Positions 26,566 to 37,535 of a stretch of DNA of 61,606 bases are shown piece after piece (position 1 is the stretch's first letter; each line of letters begins with the position of its first letter). The notes below the pieces were generated by a model. It worked only from the letters and a program-made list of their open reading frames with translations. It was not told the origin of the DNA and searched no databases. Made by a program: the position numbers and the translations under genes. The DNA lies in contig NZ_JAAFIX010000004.1 of NCBI RefSeq assembly GCF_013297935.1, positions 218,168-279,773 of the forward strand. The letters run 5' to 3'. Source of the DNA: Rhodoferax sp. GTDB taxonomy: Bacteria > Pseudomonadota > Gammaproteobacteria > Burkholderiales > Burkholderiaceae_C.

Positions 26566-27651
26566 TTACGTCGATGCGGCGTAGAGTGCCTTGACCAGTG
26601 CATGAGAAGTCAACGGTTTGTTGGCTTGTGCGCATTCCAGTGCCGCTCGTTTGATCGCATCGCGCAGAGCTTCTACCGTGATGTGACCAGCCAATGGCGA
26701 GTAAAACGACGGAAGCATGCGAAACCCTGCGGTGTACCAACTGACCAATGCTTGAAGGTGAATGGATTTCAATGGCCGACCTAGCACCGCACACTCATAA
26801 GCTTCGGCTATGTCCTTGGGCAAAATCTCATAGAGATAGCCAATAGGCGTGGTGCCATCGTCCAACAAATCGAAGTCATGCTCCGGTTCCAGAATGCCTG
26901 CCAGTAGTGCTTGGTGTGATCGGTACGGTGTTTCCAGCAACGTCACAAACTCATCGGTAAGTACAAATACATCCCGTAAAGTGCGCCTTCGATTGAAGGG
27001 GGCAGCATCAACGAATCTCAAAGAAACGAGTATTGACGATGGTGCAAACAGGGCCTGAACATCATCCAGTGGCACATTCAATAAAGCGGCTACTGCACGA
27101 TTGAGGTGGGCATCGTCTGCCAAGCCAATATGAGACAGTGCGACTTTGAGGGTACTGGACTCGTCATTGGTCAGGCTGTGGATGCTGCAATGTGCGTAGG
27201 CCAGCCCTAGATATTTGATGGCCGTGTCGCCCAAATTCAACAGCTTCGACAACAACGACAACTTGGATGCCACGATGCACAGCGCGGGCGTATCGCTCAG
27301 TGTTACCGCCGCCAGTTGGTCAGCCAGCTCCTGTGCGCCGATTCTGCGCTCTATGGCGTGATCTGGCTTGAGCAAGAAACGCGGCACATCGGTGGGCAAT
27401 TCGGGCGGCTGGGACAGTCCCAGCTCGTTCCAAAAATAGCGTCGCACAGTGTGAGCGCAATGCTGCAAATCTTCGCCAGCAGGGGTGCCTACAATCTCGG
27501 CCAATTGAGTGCCCAATCGGTGCATGGCACGGCGTTCTTCACTGGCCTGAAAATTTAGGTTCTCAGGGTGTGGAACAAGACTATGGCTGTCAAAGCAGGC
27601 GGCCTTACGGATAGTGTCGAAGGCTTCTTTCAGGGATTTATCGAGGCACAT
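26566..27651 (-). CDS. hypothetical helical protein
   Basis: 361 residues from ATG 27651, which follows a GGAGAAAAAC ribosome site; the frame begins 13 codons earlier. The protein is mostly predicted helix. The segment around KYLGLAYAHCSIHSLTN to LFAPSSILVSLRFV recalls the helical module that precedes AAA+ cores in some bacterial ATPases, but no Walker A or B motif is present, so this would be a lone module. The function is unknown. It is the first gene of a leftward operon and is divergent from hsdM, with about 550 bases between. Confidence 0.55.
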   Translation of the reverse strand: MCLDKSLKEAFDTIRKAACFDSHSLVPHPENLNFQASEERRAMHRLGTQLAEIVGTPAGEDLQHCAHTVRRYFWNELGLSQPPELPTDVPRFLLKPDHAIERRIGAQELADQLAAVTLSDTPALCIVASKLSLLSKLLNLGDTAIKYLGLAYAHCSIHSLTNDESSTLKVALSHIGLADDAHLNRAVAALLNVPLDDVQALFAPSSILVSLRFVDAAPFNRRRTLRDVFVLTDEFVTLLETPYRSHQALLAGILEPEHDFDLLDDGTTPIGYLYEILPKDIAEAYECAVLGRPLKSIHLQALVSWYTAGFRMLPSFYSPLAGHITVEALRDAIKRAALECAQANKPLTSHALVKALYAAST

Positions 27652-28169
27652 GTTTTTCTCCAAGACTCCGGACATCGCTGCGCCCGTCATGGGCTGGCGA
27701 CGGCGCAGGATCGGTCAGGGTTTCAGGGATGCAAACGAGCACGACGAAGCGCCCTGATGCGTTGAAGGCTCAGGAACACGGTCTGAAGGTGCTCGAATAC
27801 GTGGGATTTCAGTGCCGCCCGGTGAAGTTGGGCGACGGCCTCAAACAGTGTGCTTGGGGCGGGTCAAGCAAGCCAAAATTCTTGGCGAACAGAGCTTGCT
27901 TAGCATCGGCTGCCGATCTTGAAAATTCGATCAAAAACCGCTATTTCATGGAATTGGCAACCAATAATTGTATTTTAGACGATTTTCGATGTAAAAGCCA
28001 TCAGAAGTAGCCGGTTGACCATCTGAAAGTGGTGTTTTTGCCCCCTAAACAGCCACTTTAACGGCCTCAAAACGGTAAAAAAAGTGCTTCATGGACAAGT
28101 ACTGGCCAGACTACTGAAGTGGCGAAATTGCTTAATTTTTGAGCATATTTTCGCGATTTGAGAAAAAAC
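27652..28169. other. intergenic stretch between the leftward operon and hsdM
   Basis: About 520 bases without a convincing gene. Short frames here lack ribosome sites and family features. The right half becomes A+T-rich. An inverted repeat AAAGTGG/CCACTTT lies at 28026-28032 and 28053-28059. It probably holds the leftward operon's promoter and the upstream part of the hsdM promoter. Confidence 0.4.
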
Positions 28170-28203
28170 TTGCACGGCTTTGCAATATCGCATATATTGC
28201 AAA
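28170..28203 (+). promoter_or_regulatory. hsdM promoter overlapped by an operator palindrome
   Basis: A -35 TTGCAC (28170-28175), a 17-base spacer and -10 TATATT (28193-28198) place the expected transcription start at about 28205, the A of the hsdM ATG, so the mRNA would be leaderless. A perfect 10-bp inverted repeat TTTGCAATAT / ATATTGCAAA (28179-28188, 28194-28203; spacer CGCAT) covers the spacer and the -10. It is a natural operator for the XRE domain at the HsdM N-terminus. Confidence 0.7.
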
Positions 28204-28204
28204 C

Positions 28205-30049
28205 ATGGCAAAAATTCTCCCTTCTCCCAACGACATCCGCGCACTGCGCAACCATCTCGGTCTGACACAAGAACAGTTTGCTGAACGTCTTGGTGTCGCC
28301 TTTACCACTGTAAACCGCTGGGAAGGTGGCGACTCCAAGCCTCAACGTGCCGCGCTTGAAATGCTTGAGCGAATGAAGCAAGAGGCTGGCATGGAGTCCG
28401 ACGCGGATACCAACGCACCTGAAAGCACAAAAGTTGGTCGCCGTCGCATGAAAGACAGCAACGCGGCTCCAACTACTAAGCCGATGGAGCAAATGCTGTG
28501 GGATGCAGCTTGTTCAATTCGGGGTGAAAAAGACGCCGCCAAATTCAAAGATTACTTGCTGCCACTGCTGTTCGTAAAGCGGTTGTCGGACGTGTTTGAT
28601 GATGAGATTGGCCGCTTGGCAGAAGACTATGGCGACCGCGCCACTGCATTGGAAATTGCCGAATCTGACCATTCTCTGCTCCGGTTTTACCTGCCTGCGG
28701 AAGCACGCTGGAAAGTCATCAGTGGCCGTTACGACAAAGATGAAAAGCCATTTGAGTGGCCGCTGGATGAAAAAGGCCGCCCGACTTCACCAAAAGACAT
28801 TGGCGAACACTTAACCAAAGCAGTGCGTGCCGTGGTCAAGCACAACCCGTCACTGACTGGGGTAATCGACATTGTGGACTTTGCAGCCGAACGCAATGGT
28901 GAACGAGACATCAACCCAGCAAAATTGCGCTTGGTGGTCGAGACCTTTTCTGACCCTCGCTATCGCTTGGGGCTTGCCGACGTACAGCCGGACTTTTTGG
29001 GTCGTGCATATGAGTACCTGCTTCGCAAATTTGCCGAAGGTTCGGGGCAAAGTGCGGGCGAGTTCTTCACGCCAACCGAAGTCGGCTTTTTGATGGCGCA
29101 CATCATGCGGCCTAGACCAGGCGAGACATGCCTTGATTACGCCTGTGGCTCTGCTGGATTGCTCATCAAATTGCAGCTTGTGGCGCGTGAGCTTGACCCC
29201 ACCAGCCGCGTACCGCTGAAACTGTCTGGGCAAGAGTTGCAGGCTGAAAGCTATGCCGTTGCACAGATGAACGCCATCATTCACGACATGGAAGTGGAGC
29301 TTGCGCGGGGCGACACCATGATTAACCCTAAGTTCCGTGAAGCCAATGGCAAGATTCGCACCCATGACATCGTGGTTGCAAACCCGATGTGGAATCAGCC
29401 GTTTGCACCAGATCTATTCGCGAATGACCCATTTGATAGGTTTCGTACTACTGGCGGCATTACAAGCGGCAAAGGCGATTGGGCGTGGTTGCAGCACACA
29501 TTAAGTTGCCTAAGTGATCATGGCCGTGCTGCTGTCGTACTGGATACGGGAGCAGTGACACGCGGATCAGGTTCCAAAAATGAAGACAAGGAACGCAACA
29601 TCCGCAAATGGTTTGTGGACAGAGACTTGATCGACGGCGTAATTTTGTTACCCGAAAATTTGTTTTACAACACCACCGCTGCTGGCGTGATTGTTGTCTT
29701 GTCTAAACGCAAGCCTGCTGCGCGCAAAGACAAAATCATCTTGTTGAATGCGAGCAAACGCTACCTCAAGGGCAAGCCGAAAAACTATTTACCAGAAGAC
29801 CAGATTCGAGCCATCGCTGCGTTGTACCAGAGGGGCGCAGCGGTAGACGGTGAGTTAGTCATCATTGGCAGCGAGGAAGCTGAAAAAACGGACTACAACC
29901 TTAGTCCGAGTCGATGGGTAGGGCAATCTGAGTCGGCAAGCGGAGACAGTTTGGTTGACTTGATTGATAAATCTAGGAGCCTTGCTGAAATGGGCAGGCA
30001 GGTAGATGAAAAGCTTTTTGCCATGCTCGCGAAAGTTGTTGGGGGCTGA
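28205..30049 (+). CDS. hsdM: type I restriction DNA methyltransferase HsdM with N-terminal XRE domain
   Basis: 614 residues. Residues about 5-55 form an XRE helix-turn-helix ([30 protein letters not shown]), then a basic linker, then HsdM: helical N-domain ([14 protein letters not shown]), [17 protein letters not shown] motif [12 protein letters not shown], and motif IV read as NPMW rather than NPPF. It methylates adenine together with HsdS. ATG 28205 has no ribosome site and lies at the predicted transcription start; TTG 28139 is the in-frame alternative but lies upstream of the promoter. It is followed 3 bases later by hsdS. Confidence 0.92.
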   Translation: MAKILPSPNDIRALRNHLGLTQEQFAERLGVAFTTVNRWEGGDSKPQRAALEMLERMKQEAGMESDADTNAPESTKVGRRRMKDSNAAPTTKPMEQMLWDAACSIRGEKDAAKFKDYLLPLLFVKRLSDVFDDEIGRLAEDYGDRATALEIAESDHSLLRFYLPAEARWKVISGRYDKDEKPFEWPLDEKGRPTSPKDIGEHLTKAVRAVVKHNPSLTGVIDIVDFAAERNGERDINPAKLRLVVETFSDPRYRLGLADVQPDFLGRAYEYLLRKFAEGSGQSAGEFFTPTEVGFLMAHIMRPRPGETCLDYACGSAGLLIKLQLVARELDPTSRVPLKLSGQELQAESYAVAQMNAIIHDMEVELARGDTMINPKFREANGKIRTHDIVVANPMWNQPFAPDLFANDPFDRFRTTGGITSGKGDWAWLQHTLSCLSDHGRAAVVLDTGAVTRGSGSKNEDKERNIRKWFVDRDLIDGVILLPENLFYNTTAAGVIVVLSKRKPAARKDKIILLNASKRYLKGKPKNYLPEDQIRAIAALYQRGAAVDGELVIIGSEEAEKTDYNLSPSRWVGQSESASGDSLVDLIDKSRSLAEMGRQVDEKLFAMLAKVVGG

Positions 30050-30052
30050 AAA

Positions 30053-31372
30053 ATGTACGAATCAAGTTTTAGCCATCGAACTCTTGGTGATCTTATTGAT
30101 GCAAATGAAATCCAAGTCACCACTGGTTTCCCCTTCGGAGGTCATAACTCAAATGGAGATGGAGAAGTTCATATTCGGCCGTTCAATGTGGGAACGGACG
30201 GTTCCATTCATCTGGATCAGATCAAGTCAATCCCCTTTCACGCTGCATCTGAAAAGCCACGCCTTCAAAAGGGTGACATCGTATTCAACAACACAAATAC
30301 AAAAGAACTTGCGGGGAAATGCGCGCTTTGGACAAGCGACGAGGAGTTGGTCTTTTCAAACCATATGACCAGAATTCGACTGCTGGAGAATTCAATAGAC
30401 CCAGCCTATCTCAGTTTCGCAATATTCCATCATTGGATGATAGGGAAGTCCGAGATGCTTGCTCGTTCACATGTTGCACAAGCCAGCATCATAGGTGCGC
30501 GATTCAGAGAAATTGAAGTACCTTGGCCGAGAGCGGATGAACAAAAGAGCATTGGACAGCTACTGAGCCATGTACAGGTAGCCAGGCGAACTGAAGCGAG
30601 CCAGCATGAATTGGCGCGCAAGCTAAAAACCGCAACGATGAGAAATCTATTCACGCGCGGCATGAGAGGTGAGTTGCAGAAAGAAACTGAAATTGGCTTG
30701 GCTCCTGGAAGTTGGGAAATTGTTCAACTTGGAACGCTTGGAAAAATTGGAAACGGGTCAACCCCCAAGAAAACACAGCCGGAGTATTGGGTTGGCGGTT
30801 TCTATCCTTGGTTGACAAGTGCCAAAGTCTATGACCGTGAGATTACGTCAGCGGATCAGTTCGTAACCGACACTGCCTTAGCCAAATGTCACTTGCCAAG
30901 AGTTAAGCCTGGCGCTGTGTTAATGGCAATTACCGGGCAGGGAAAGACGCTGGGGCATTGTGCGGTACTTACTATTGAAGCAACGGTTAGCCAGCACGTT
31001 GCATATCTCCAAACAGATACAAGCAAAGCTAACCCCAGCTTCGTCCGGGGATACCTGGAAACTCAGTATGAATACCTTCGGCAAGTTGCATCTGGGGGCG
31101 GCAGCACAAAGGGGGCATTGACTTGTGCATTTCTGAAAAGTTTGCACATACCGCTTCCTGATCTTGCGGAGCAGCAGGAGATCGTCACGATCCTTGATTC
31201 TATTGATCGCAAGATTTCGCTGCATCAGCAAAGGGAATCGGTGCTAGATGAGCTTTTTCGGTCGTTGCTAAACAAGCTGATGACGGGTGAGGTTACTGCC
31301 GAGGAAATAGACACGTCCGTGGTTGCGCCTAGAGAACCACGACCCAAAATTGGAATAAGGGAGCAATCGTGA
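30053..31372 (+). CDS. hsdS: type I restriction specificity subunit HsdS
   Basis: 439 residues with two target-recognition domains separated by conserved helices. TRD1 starts around [21 protein letters not shown] and ends with [23 protein letters not shown]2 starts [20 protein letters not shown] and ends [19 protein letters not shown]. It sets the bipartite DNA target shared by methylation and cleavage. The target itself cannot be read from sequence. The stop overlaps the GTG start of dinD. Confidence 0.93.
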   Translation: MYESSFSHRTLGDLIDANEIQVTTGFPFGGHNSNGDGEVHIRPFNVGTDGSIHLDQIKSIPFHAASEKPRLQKGDIVFNNTNTKELAGKCALWTSDEELVFSNHMTRIRLLENSIDPAYLSFAIFHHWMIGKSEMLARSHVAQASIIGARFREIEVPWPRADEQKSIGQLLSHVQVARRTEASQHELARKLKTATMRNLFTRGMRGELQKETEIGLAPGSWEIVQLGTLGKIGNGSTPKKTQPEYWVGGFYPWLTSAKVYDREITSADQFVTDTALAKCHLPRVKPGAVLMAITGQGKTLGHCAVLTIEATVSQHVAYLQTDTSKANPSFVRGYLETQYEYLRQVASGGGSTKGALTCAFLKSLHIPLPDLAEQQEIVTILDSIDRKISLHQQRESVLDELFRSLLNKLMTGEVTAEEIDTSVVAPREPRPKIGIREQS

Positions 31373-32238
31373 AAAAAGAAATCATTCAACGGCTGCACAA
31401 AAGCTTTGAGGATTGTGCCCACCAAAACGAGGGCGTTGAGTACTGGCTGGCGCGTGAGCTTCAAGAACTGTTGGGCTACACGCAGTGGCGCAACTTTGAA
31501 GCGGTGATCGACAAGGCCAAGATGGCTTGCGAGAAGGCGGGCCAAGCGGTGTCAGATCATTTTGCTGACGTCAGCAAAATGATCGACCTGGCCAAGGGTG
31601 CCCAGCGCGAAGTGGACGATCTGGCGTTGACTCGCTACGCCTGCTACCTTGTGGCGCAGAACGGCGACCCTCGCAAGGATGCGATCGCTTTCGCCATGAC
31701 CTACTTTGCGGTGCAGACCCGTAAGCAAGAAATCATCGAAACCCGCATGGCAGAGTGGGAGCGCGTGCAGGCGCGTGAGAAGCTCACGCTGTCACAAAAA
31801 GAGCTTTCCGGCGTGCTCTACGAGCGCGGCATTGATGGACAGGGCTTCGGTCGCATCTTGAGCAAGGGAGATGCAGCCCTCTTCGGCGGGGTCACCACTC
31901 AAGGGATGAAGAACCGCCTCGCAGTGCCTGATGGCCGACCGCTGGCTGATTTTTTGCCTACCATCACTATTAAGGCGAAAGATTTCGTCAACGAAATCAC
32001 CAACACCCAAGTCAAGCAGCAAAACTTGCTGGGTGAAGCCAACATCACCCAAGAACACGTCAAGAACAACCGCGATGTGCGCAAGCTGCTGACAGACAGG
32101 CAAATCGTGCCCGAAGAATTGCCTGTTGCGGAAGACGTGAAGAAGTTGGAGCGCCGCCTGAAGTCTGAAGAAAAGAAGCTGCCTGCGCAGACCACCCGCT
32201 TGCTTGGTAAGTCCAGCAAAAAGTCCGGCAACAAGTAA
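31369..32238 (+). CDS. dinD: DNA-damage-inducible protein D homologue
   Basis: 289 residues, GTG start overlapping the hsdS stop with GGAG upstream. The DinD signature is clear: [20 protein letters not shown] and the central [15 protein letters not shown]. In E. coli DinD is LexA-controlled and inhibits RecA-mediated strand exchange. Here it sits inside a type I restriction operon between hsdS and hsdR, with no LexA box of its own, so it would be expressed with restriction. The position suggests modulation of recombination on cleaved DNA (inference). Confidence 0.88.
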   Translation: MKKEIIQRLHKSFEDCAHQNEGVEYWLARELQELLGYTQWRNFEAVIDKAKMACEKAGQAVSDHFADVSKMIDLAKGAQREVDDLALTRYACYLVAQNGDPRKDAIAFAMTYFAVQTRKQEIIETRMAEWERVQAREKLTLSQKELSGVLYERGIDGQGFGRILSKGDAALFGGVTTQGMKNRLAVPDGRPLADFLPTITIKAKDFVNEITNTQVKQQNLLGEANITQEHVKNNRDVRKLLTDRQIVPEELPVAEDVKKLERRLKSEEKKLPAQTTRLLGKSSKKSGNK

Positions 32239-32267
32239 CTCAGTACGAAGTAGTCAAGAGGCACACG

Positions 32268-35243
32268 ATGACCAGCGGACAACCAAACCCCAGCGGCAAA
32301 AGTTCAGGACTAAAGATCAGCGAAGCAGGAACAGTTCAGTTCCCCATGGTGAAGCACGCCGTAGAAATTGGTTGGACGGCCATTTCACCTGACGATGCAC
32401 GGGGTTACCGAGGCGGCGAATCGGGTGCATTCTTTCGCCTGCTGCTGGAAGAAAAGATCGGCGCCTTCAATTCGTGGTTGACGGTGGATGCTGTGCGCTC
32501 AGTGGTTGAAACCTTAGACGCACTCCCTGCCACGATTGAAGGCAACCGTGAAATGCTGGCGTGGCTACGTGGTGAACGTCAATGGTATGACGAAGCAGAA
32601 AAGCGCCACCGCCCCATCACGTTGATTGCCTTTGACAATATCGAGGCCAACGCATTCCATGTCACGTGGGAATGGAAGATCAAACCCCCCGCTCGCAAAG
32701 GCAATCGTGCCGATGTAATGTTTGTGGTCAACGGCATTCCCGTTGCCATTGTGGAGCACAAGAACCCCAAGGATGGGGACGCCATAGAGCGTGCAATTAA
32801 GCAACTTCGCCGATATGAGTTCGAGACCCCGGAACTTTTGGCAGCGCCCCAACTGTTTAACGTAACGCACCTGCTGGACTACTGGTATGGCGTGACCTGG
32901 AATGCAAACCGCCGAGACATGGCACGTTGGAAGCAAGCACCAGAAGAAAGCTACCGCTTTGCTGTGCAGGCTTTCTTTGAGCGAAATGACTTCCTGCGCA
33001 CACTGCAACATTGGATTTTGTTTTATGTGCAGGATGGTGAGACCCGAAAATCCATCCTGCGCCAGCATCAACGCCGCGCCATTGATGCCATTTTGACCCG
33101 ATGCGCTGACCCGACCAAGACACGCGGCTTGGTTTGGCACACACAAGGTTCTGGCAAAACATTCACACTTCTGACCGCTGCACGGCAAATCCTTGAAGAC
33201 AAGGCCAAATTTGCCAATGCGACCGTCATCTTGGTGGTTGACCGAACCGAACTTGAGGGGCAGTTAAAGGGATGGGTTGAGCGTCTGCTGGGTGAAATGC
33301 AGCAACAAGACATTGCGGTGACTCGTGCCAAAAACAAGAATGAACTTCAAGCCTTGTTAGACGCGGACTATCGCGGCCTTGTTATCTCGATGATTCACAA
33401 GTTTGAAGCGATTCGCAAAGACAGTTGCCTGCGTGACAACGTGTATGTATTTATTGATGAGGCACACCGTTCGGTTGCCAAGGACTTGGGAACGTACCTG
33501 ATGGCTGCGGTCCCCAACGCCACCATCATTGGCTTCACTGGTACGCCCATTTCCCGAACCGCGCAAGGCGAAGGCACGTTCAAGATTTTTGGCACGCAGG
33601 ATGATCTGGGGTACTTGGACAAGTATTCCATTGCTGAATCCATCGCCGATGAAACCACGCTCCCAATTAAGCACGTCATGGCACCGTCGGAAATGACGGT
33701 GCCCATTGAGCGATTGGACAAAGAGTTCTTTGCTCTGGCTGGCAGCGAGGGGGTAACTGACGTTGAAGAGTTGAACAAAGTGCTTGACCGCGCCGTTGGC
33801 TTGCGCACCTTCCTTACCGCTGATGATCGGATTGAAAAGGTGGCGGCTTTTGTGGCTAACCACTTCAAGGAAAGCGTGCTGCCGCTGGGCTACAAGGCTT
33901 TCGTCGTTGCTGTCAATCGCGAGGCGTGCGCAAAGTATAAGAAGGAGCTAGACAAACTGCTTCCGCCCGAGTGGACTGAAGCGGTCTATACCGAAAGCGC
34001 GGCAGATGTGATTGATCGCCCATTGGTAGCGCAGTTGCAGCTATCCAGTGAGCGCGAGGAAGATGTTCGTCTACTGTTCAAGAAGCCCGCCGAGAACCCA
34101 AAGATTCTGATCGTCACAGACAAACTGCTGACGGGGTACGACGCGCCACCTTTGTATTGCCTGTATCTCGACAAGCCGATGCGTGACCACGTGCTGTTGC
34201 AATCAATCGCCCGTGTTAACCGCCCGTATGTGGATGCCAATGGCGTGCAAAAGCGAGTAGGTTTGGTTGTGGACTTTGTGGGCGTGCTGCGCGAGTTGAA
34301 GAAGGCGCTGAAATTTGACTCTTCAGACGTAAGTGGAGTCATTGAAGACCTCGATGTCTTGTTGGCTGATTTCCTGAAGAAAATCGAGCAGGCAGAGAAA
34401 GAGTATCTGCAAATGCCCGAGGGCGGTGGCCCTGACGAAAAGCTTGAACGTCTGGTGTTTGGCCGCTTTCTTGTGCCGGAAGCACGCAAGACATTCTTTG
34501 AGGCGTACAAAGAAGTCGAAGCACTTTGGGAAATTCTCTCACCCTCACCTGAACTGCGTGACCACATCAGCACGTACAAACAACTCACCCAACTCTATGC
34601 CGCAGTCCGCAACGCCTACGCCGAAAAGGTGGGTTTTGTGGCTGATCTGGCCTACAAGACGCGTCGCCTTATTGAAGAAAACGCAGAGCAGCATGGGCTT
34701 GGCAGGTTAACCAAGACCGTGACCTTTGACGTTAAAACGCTCCAGTCGTTGCGTGGTGAGGATGGAACTGATGAAGGAAAGGTGTTCAACCTCGTGCGCG
34801 GATTGCAGCATGAGATAGATGAGAACCCTGCCGCTGCTCCCGTTCTCCAACCCCTGAAGGACAGAGCAGAACGTATTCTCAAAGACTTGGAAGAACGCAA
34901 AACTACTGGGCTTGCGGCAATGGACGAGTTGGCAGCCCTTGCGGCAGAAAAAGATAAAGCCATGCAAGCCGCCAAAGCCAGCGGCTTATCTGCCAAGGCG
35001 TTTGCAGTTTCATGGACGCTTCGAGACGACGCTTCACTGAAGACGGCAGGCGTTGATCCCATGCAGCTTGCCAAAGAGGCTGAAGAATTGCTGACCAAGT
35101 TCCCCAACGCCCAAGTAAACCCTGACGAACAACGCAGGTTGCGCGGCACACTGTACAAGCCCCTTCTGGCGCTATCGCAAGTCGAACGCGCCCGAGTCGT
35201 TGACCTCATTATCAAAACGCTATTGGCAGAGGGCGACTCATGA
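32268..35243 (+). CDS. hsdR: type I restriction endonuclease subunit HsdR
   Basis: 991 residues. The N-terminal nuclease domain has the PD-(D/E)xK pattern in [19 protein letters not shown] (about 145-165). The SF2 translocase follows: Walker [12 protein letters not shown] (about 290), DEAH box FIDEAHRS (about 400), GFTGTPIS, and later helicase motifs [10 protein letters not shown]. The helical C-terminal part binds the HsdM/S core. It cleaves unmethylated DNA after ATP-driven translocation. The stop overlaps the start of the metallopeptidase gene by 4 bases. Confidence 0.94.
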   Translation: MTSGQPNPSGKSSGLKISEAGTVQFPMVKHAVEIGWTAISPDDARGYRGGESGAFFRLLLEEKIGAFNSWLTVDAVRSVVETLDALPATIEGNREMLAWLRGERQWYDEAEKRHRPITLIAFDNIEANAFHVTWEWKIKPPARKGNRADVMFVVNGIPVAIVEHKNPKDGDAIERAIKQLRRYEFETPELLAAPQLFNVTHLLDYWYGVTWNANRRDMARWKQAPEESYRFAVQAFFERNDFLRTLQHWILFYVQDGETRKSILRQHQRRAIDAILTRCADPTKTRGLVWHTQGSGKTFTLLTAARQILEDKAKFANATVILVVDRTELEGQLKGWVERLLGEMQQQDIAVTRAKNKNELQALLDADYRGLVISMIHKFEAIRKDSCLRDNVYVFIDEAHRSVAKDLGTYLMAAVPNATIIGFTGTPISRTAQGEGTFKIFGTQDDLGYLDKYSIAESIADETTLPIKHVMAPSEMTVPIERLDKEFFALAGSEGVTDVEELNKVLDRAVGLRTFLTADDRIEKVAAFVANHFKESVLPLGYKAFVVAVNREACAKYKKELDKLLPPEWTEAVYTESAADVIDRPLVAQLQLSSEREEDVRLLFKKPAENPKILIVTDKLLTGYDAPPLYCLYLDKPMRDHVLLQSIARVNRPYVDANGVQKRVGLVVDFVGVLRELKKALKFDSSDVSGVIEDLDVLLADFLKKIEQAEKEYLQMPEGGGPDEKLERLVFGRFLVPEARKTFFEAYKEVEALWEILSPSPELRDHISTYKQLTQLYAAVRNAYAEKVGFVADLAYKTRRLIEENAEQHGLGRLTKTVTFDVKTLQSLRGEDGTDEGKVFNLVRGLQHEIDENPAAAPVLQPLKDRAERILKDLEERKTTGLAAMDELAALAAEKDKAMQAAKASGLSAKAFAVSWTLRDDASLKTAGVDPMQLAKEAEELLTKFPNAQVNPDEQRRLRGTLYKPLLALSQVERARVVDLIIKTLLAEGDS

Positions 35244-35569
35244 AATCCACCCTCTATCCGGTACAAGAACTGCGGCGTAAAACACATGCGTGGGCAATCA
35301 AACTGCGTGTGAATCCGCGAGTGATACGAGTGCAAGATATGCGGCACAAATGGGGCTCCTGTTCATCCGCAGGAACGGTAACGCTCGCCACAGACCTTGC
35401 AGACATGGATGCGTCTTTTCAAGACTATGTGATCGTGCATGAACTTTTGCACATGCGGTATGCAATGCACGGAAAAGTATTCAAAGCTGTGCTGACGGCG
35501 CATGTACCGGGTTGGCAAAAGTTTGACGACTTCAGGCAAAGGCCCGGCTCATCTGAACAACGCGCCTGA
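35240..35569 (+). CDS. YgjP-like/DUF45 metallopeptidase
   Basis: A 109-residue zinc peptidase-fold protein: [16 protein letters not shown] (the WGSCS signature) and the HExxH site [15 protein letters not shown] with the third ligand His. Such short DUF45 proteins are common companions of type I restriction genes. Substrate unknown. It overlaps hsdR by 4 bases and is followed 24 bases later by the patatin gene, linking the restriction block to the CBASS block. Confidence 0.85.
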   Translation: MKSTLYPVQELRRKTHAWAIKLRVNPRVIRVQDMRHKWGSCSSAGTVTLATDLADMDASFQDYVIVHELLHMRYAMHGKVFKAVLTAHVPGWQKFDDFRQRPGSSEQRA

Positions 35570-35593
35570 GCGCCAAATAGGGAGGAAGAACAA

Positions 35594-36559
35594 GTGCAAG
35601 AAATACAAAAAATATCGACCTTGACGACTGAATATCCGAGTGACTCTCGCTGTCGAATCCTGTCACTGGATGGAGGTGGTGCCAAGGGGTTCTATACCCT
35701 TGGCGTCTTGAAAGAGATTGAGGCAATGTTGAATTGCCCGCTCTATAAACGGTTTGACATTATTTTCGGTACGAGTACAGGCGCGATCATTGCGACATTG
35801 ATTGCCCTTGGATACGAGGTCGATGAAATTCATTCCCTCTACAAAGAACACGTGCCAAAGGTCATGTCATGTCGCACAAGAAGTGGGCGTACTGCTGCTC
35901 TTAAATCGCTGGCGCATGAAGTGTTTAAGGAAAAGACGTTCGCTGATGTAAAAACCGGGATTGGTGTTGTCACTACTAAGTGGATGAGCGAACGACCCAT
36001 GATCTTCAAGGGAAATGTGAAGCAAGCACATGGGTCGGTAGGAACATTTGCGCCAGGCTTTGGAGTCTTAATCGCTGATGCCGTGCAGGCGTCCTGCTCA
36101 GCTTTCCCTTTCTTTGAACGTACGACAGTTACAACCTCGGCGGGGGACAAGGTTGAGCTATTGGACGGTGGTTATTGTGCGAATAATCCAACGCTATATG
36201 CCATTGCGGATGCTGTGGCTGCCCTCAAAAAAGATCGTTCGGACCTTCGTGTTGTAAGTGTCGGAGTTGGGGTCTATCCCGATCCCAACAAGTGGTACAT
36301 GAAGATCGTCAAAAGAATTCCATTTAACAGTATTGAACTTCTGCAAAAGACGCTTGAAATCAATACTCAATCAATGGACCAGTTGCGGACAATATTGTTT
36401 CGGGACGTGCCAACAATCCGAGTAAGCGACACGTTTGAGCGACCTGAGATGGCCACCGATCTGATGGAACACAACTTAGACAAGCTCAATGTTCTTCGGC
36501 AGCGGGGGCGAGAGTCCTTTGCACCCCGAGAAGATCAACTAAAAGAATTCCTAATGTGA
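35594..36559 (+). CDS. capV: CBASS effector, patatin-like phospholipase (CapV-like)
   Basis: 321 residues, GTG start with GGAGGAAG upstream. Patatin features: oxyanion loop LDGGGAKGFYTLG (about 25), nucleophile elbow GTSTGAI with Ser (about 60), and the Asp of the dyad in LLDGGYCANNP (about 190). In CBASS, CapV phospholipases are switched on by a cyclic nucleotide and degrade the inner membrane to abort infection. The next gene, 8 bases downstream, is a CD-NTase, which supports this role over a general lipase. Confidence 0.9.
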   Translation: MQEIQKISTLTTEYPSDSRCRILSLDGGGAKGFYTLGVLKEIEAMLNCPLYKRFDIIFGTSTGAIIATLIALGYEVDEIHSLYKEHVPKVMSCRTRSGRTAALKSLAHEVFKEKTFADVKTGIGVVTTKWMSERPMIFKGNVKQAHGSVGTFAPGFGVLIADAVQASCSAFPFFERTTVTTSAGDKVELLDGGYCANNPTLYAIADAVAALKKDRSDLRVVSVGVGVYPDPNKWYMKIVKRIPFNSIELLQKTLEINTQSMDQLRTILFRDVPTIRVSDTFERPEMATDLMEHNLDKLNVLRQRGRESFAPREDQLKEFLM

Positions 36560-36567
36560 GGTGAGGC

Positions 36568-37461
36568 ATGGCAATTAGTGAATCACAACTGGATACGTGG
36601 TCGCATCAGGGCTCCATTCAGCAGTCCAGCAATACCTACAACTCGATCAAGAACACTCTTGAGGCTGCTGGAACGCCATACGCGAGCAAGAACTACAAGG
36701 TATTTTTGCAGGGTTCATACGGCAATGACACCAACATCTATGCCGAAAGTGATGTGGACCTTGTAATCAGGCTTGACGATTGCTTTTACAGCGATTTTTC
36801 CGAATTGAACGAAGGCGAGAAAGCTGCGCACAAGCAAGCCTATTCTGATGCTGCCTACACGCATGATGATTTCAAACGGGATGTACTAAAGACGCTGACT
36901 GCACAGTACGGCAAAGACGTGAAAGAAGGCGGTAAGGCGATAGCTATATCTCCCAACGGGAATCGACGCAAGGCTGACGTGATAGTGGCAGCCCAATTCC
37001 GGCGCTATTACAAATTCAAAAATGAAAGCGAAAGCTCCTATACGGAAGGCATTTGTTTTTGGAACTCTGCAGGTGAACGAATTGCCAACTACCCAAAGCA
37101 GCACTCTGTGAACCTGACCGCAAAGCATCAGGCAACTAATAGTTGGTTGAAGCCGATGGTGAGGATTCTGAAGAATATGCGCAGCCGGTGTGTCGATGAT
37201 GGACTACTCAAAGCAGGCGTTGCACCCTCTTACTATCTCGAAGGGTTGCTATACAACGTGCCTTCAAATCTATTCTCTACAAGCTATCAAACCTGCTTTA
37301 TCAATGCATTCAACTGGCTTCAGGAAGAGGCTGAAAAAGAAAAGTTGGTGTGTGCAAACGAGCAGTATTACTTACTTAGAGATTCGACCCACACATGCTG
37401 GCCAAAGGCTGACGGTGATGCATTTATCAATGCCGCCATCAATCTTTGGAATAACTGGTAA
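36568..37461 (+). CDS. CBASS CD-NTase (cGAS/DncV-like nucleotidyltransferase)
   Basis: 297 residues with the nucleotidyltransferase signature [21 protein letters not shown] (GS then DxD, about 50-68) and a third catalytic acid in [11 protein letters not shown] (about 138). It should make a cyclic di- or trinucleotide on phage infection that activates the CapV-like lipase encoded just before it. The exact clade and product cannot be read by eye. No Cap2/Cap3 (E1/E2 or JAB) genes follow, so the set is a minimal type I CBASS. Ribosome site GAGGTGAGG precedes ATG 36568. Confidence 0.9.
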   Translation: MAISESQLDTWSHQGSIQQSSNTYNSIKNTLEAAGTPYASKNYKVFLQGSYGNDTNIYAESDVDLVIRLDDCFYSDFSELNEGEKAAHKQAYSDAAYTHDDFKRDVLKTLTAQYGKDVKEGGKAIAISPNGNRRKADVIVAAQFRRYYKFKNESESSYTEGICFWNSAGERIANYPKQHSVNLTAKHQATNSWLKPMVRILKNMRSRCVDDGLLKAGVAPSYYLEGLLYNVPSNLFSTSYQTCFINAFNWLQEEAEKEKLVCANEQYYLLRDSTHTCWPKADGDAFINAAINLWNNW

Positions 37462-37535
37462 AGCTCATATTCTTTCACGTATGGCCTGTCCAAGCGTTGA
37501 AGGCCTAGTAAAAAGCGAAACACAGGGAGATTTTG

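Noticed and set aside
27729..28010. 93-residue rightward frame
   Set aside because: No ribosome site, no motif, and odd composition in an intergenic region.
28139..28204. TTG start giving a 22-residue longer HsdM
   Set aside because: It would lie upstream of the -35 and -10 elements; the XRE domain begins properly after ATG 28205.
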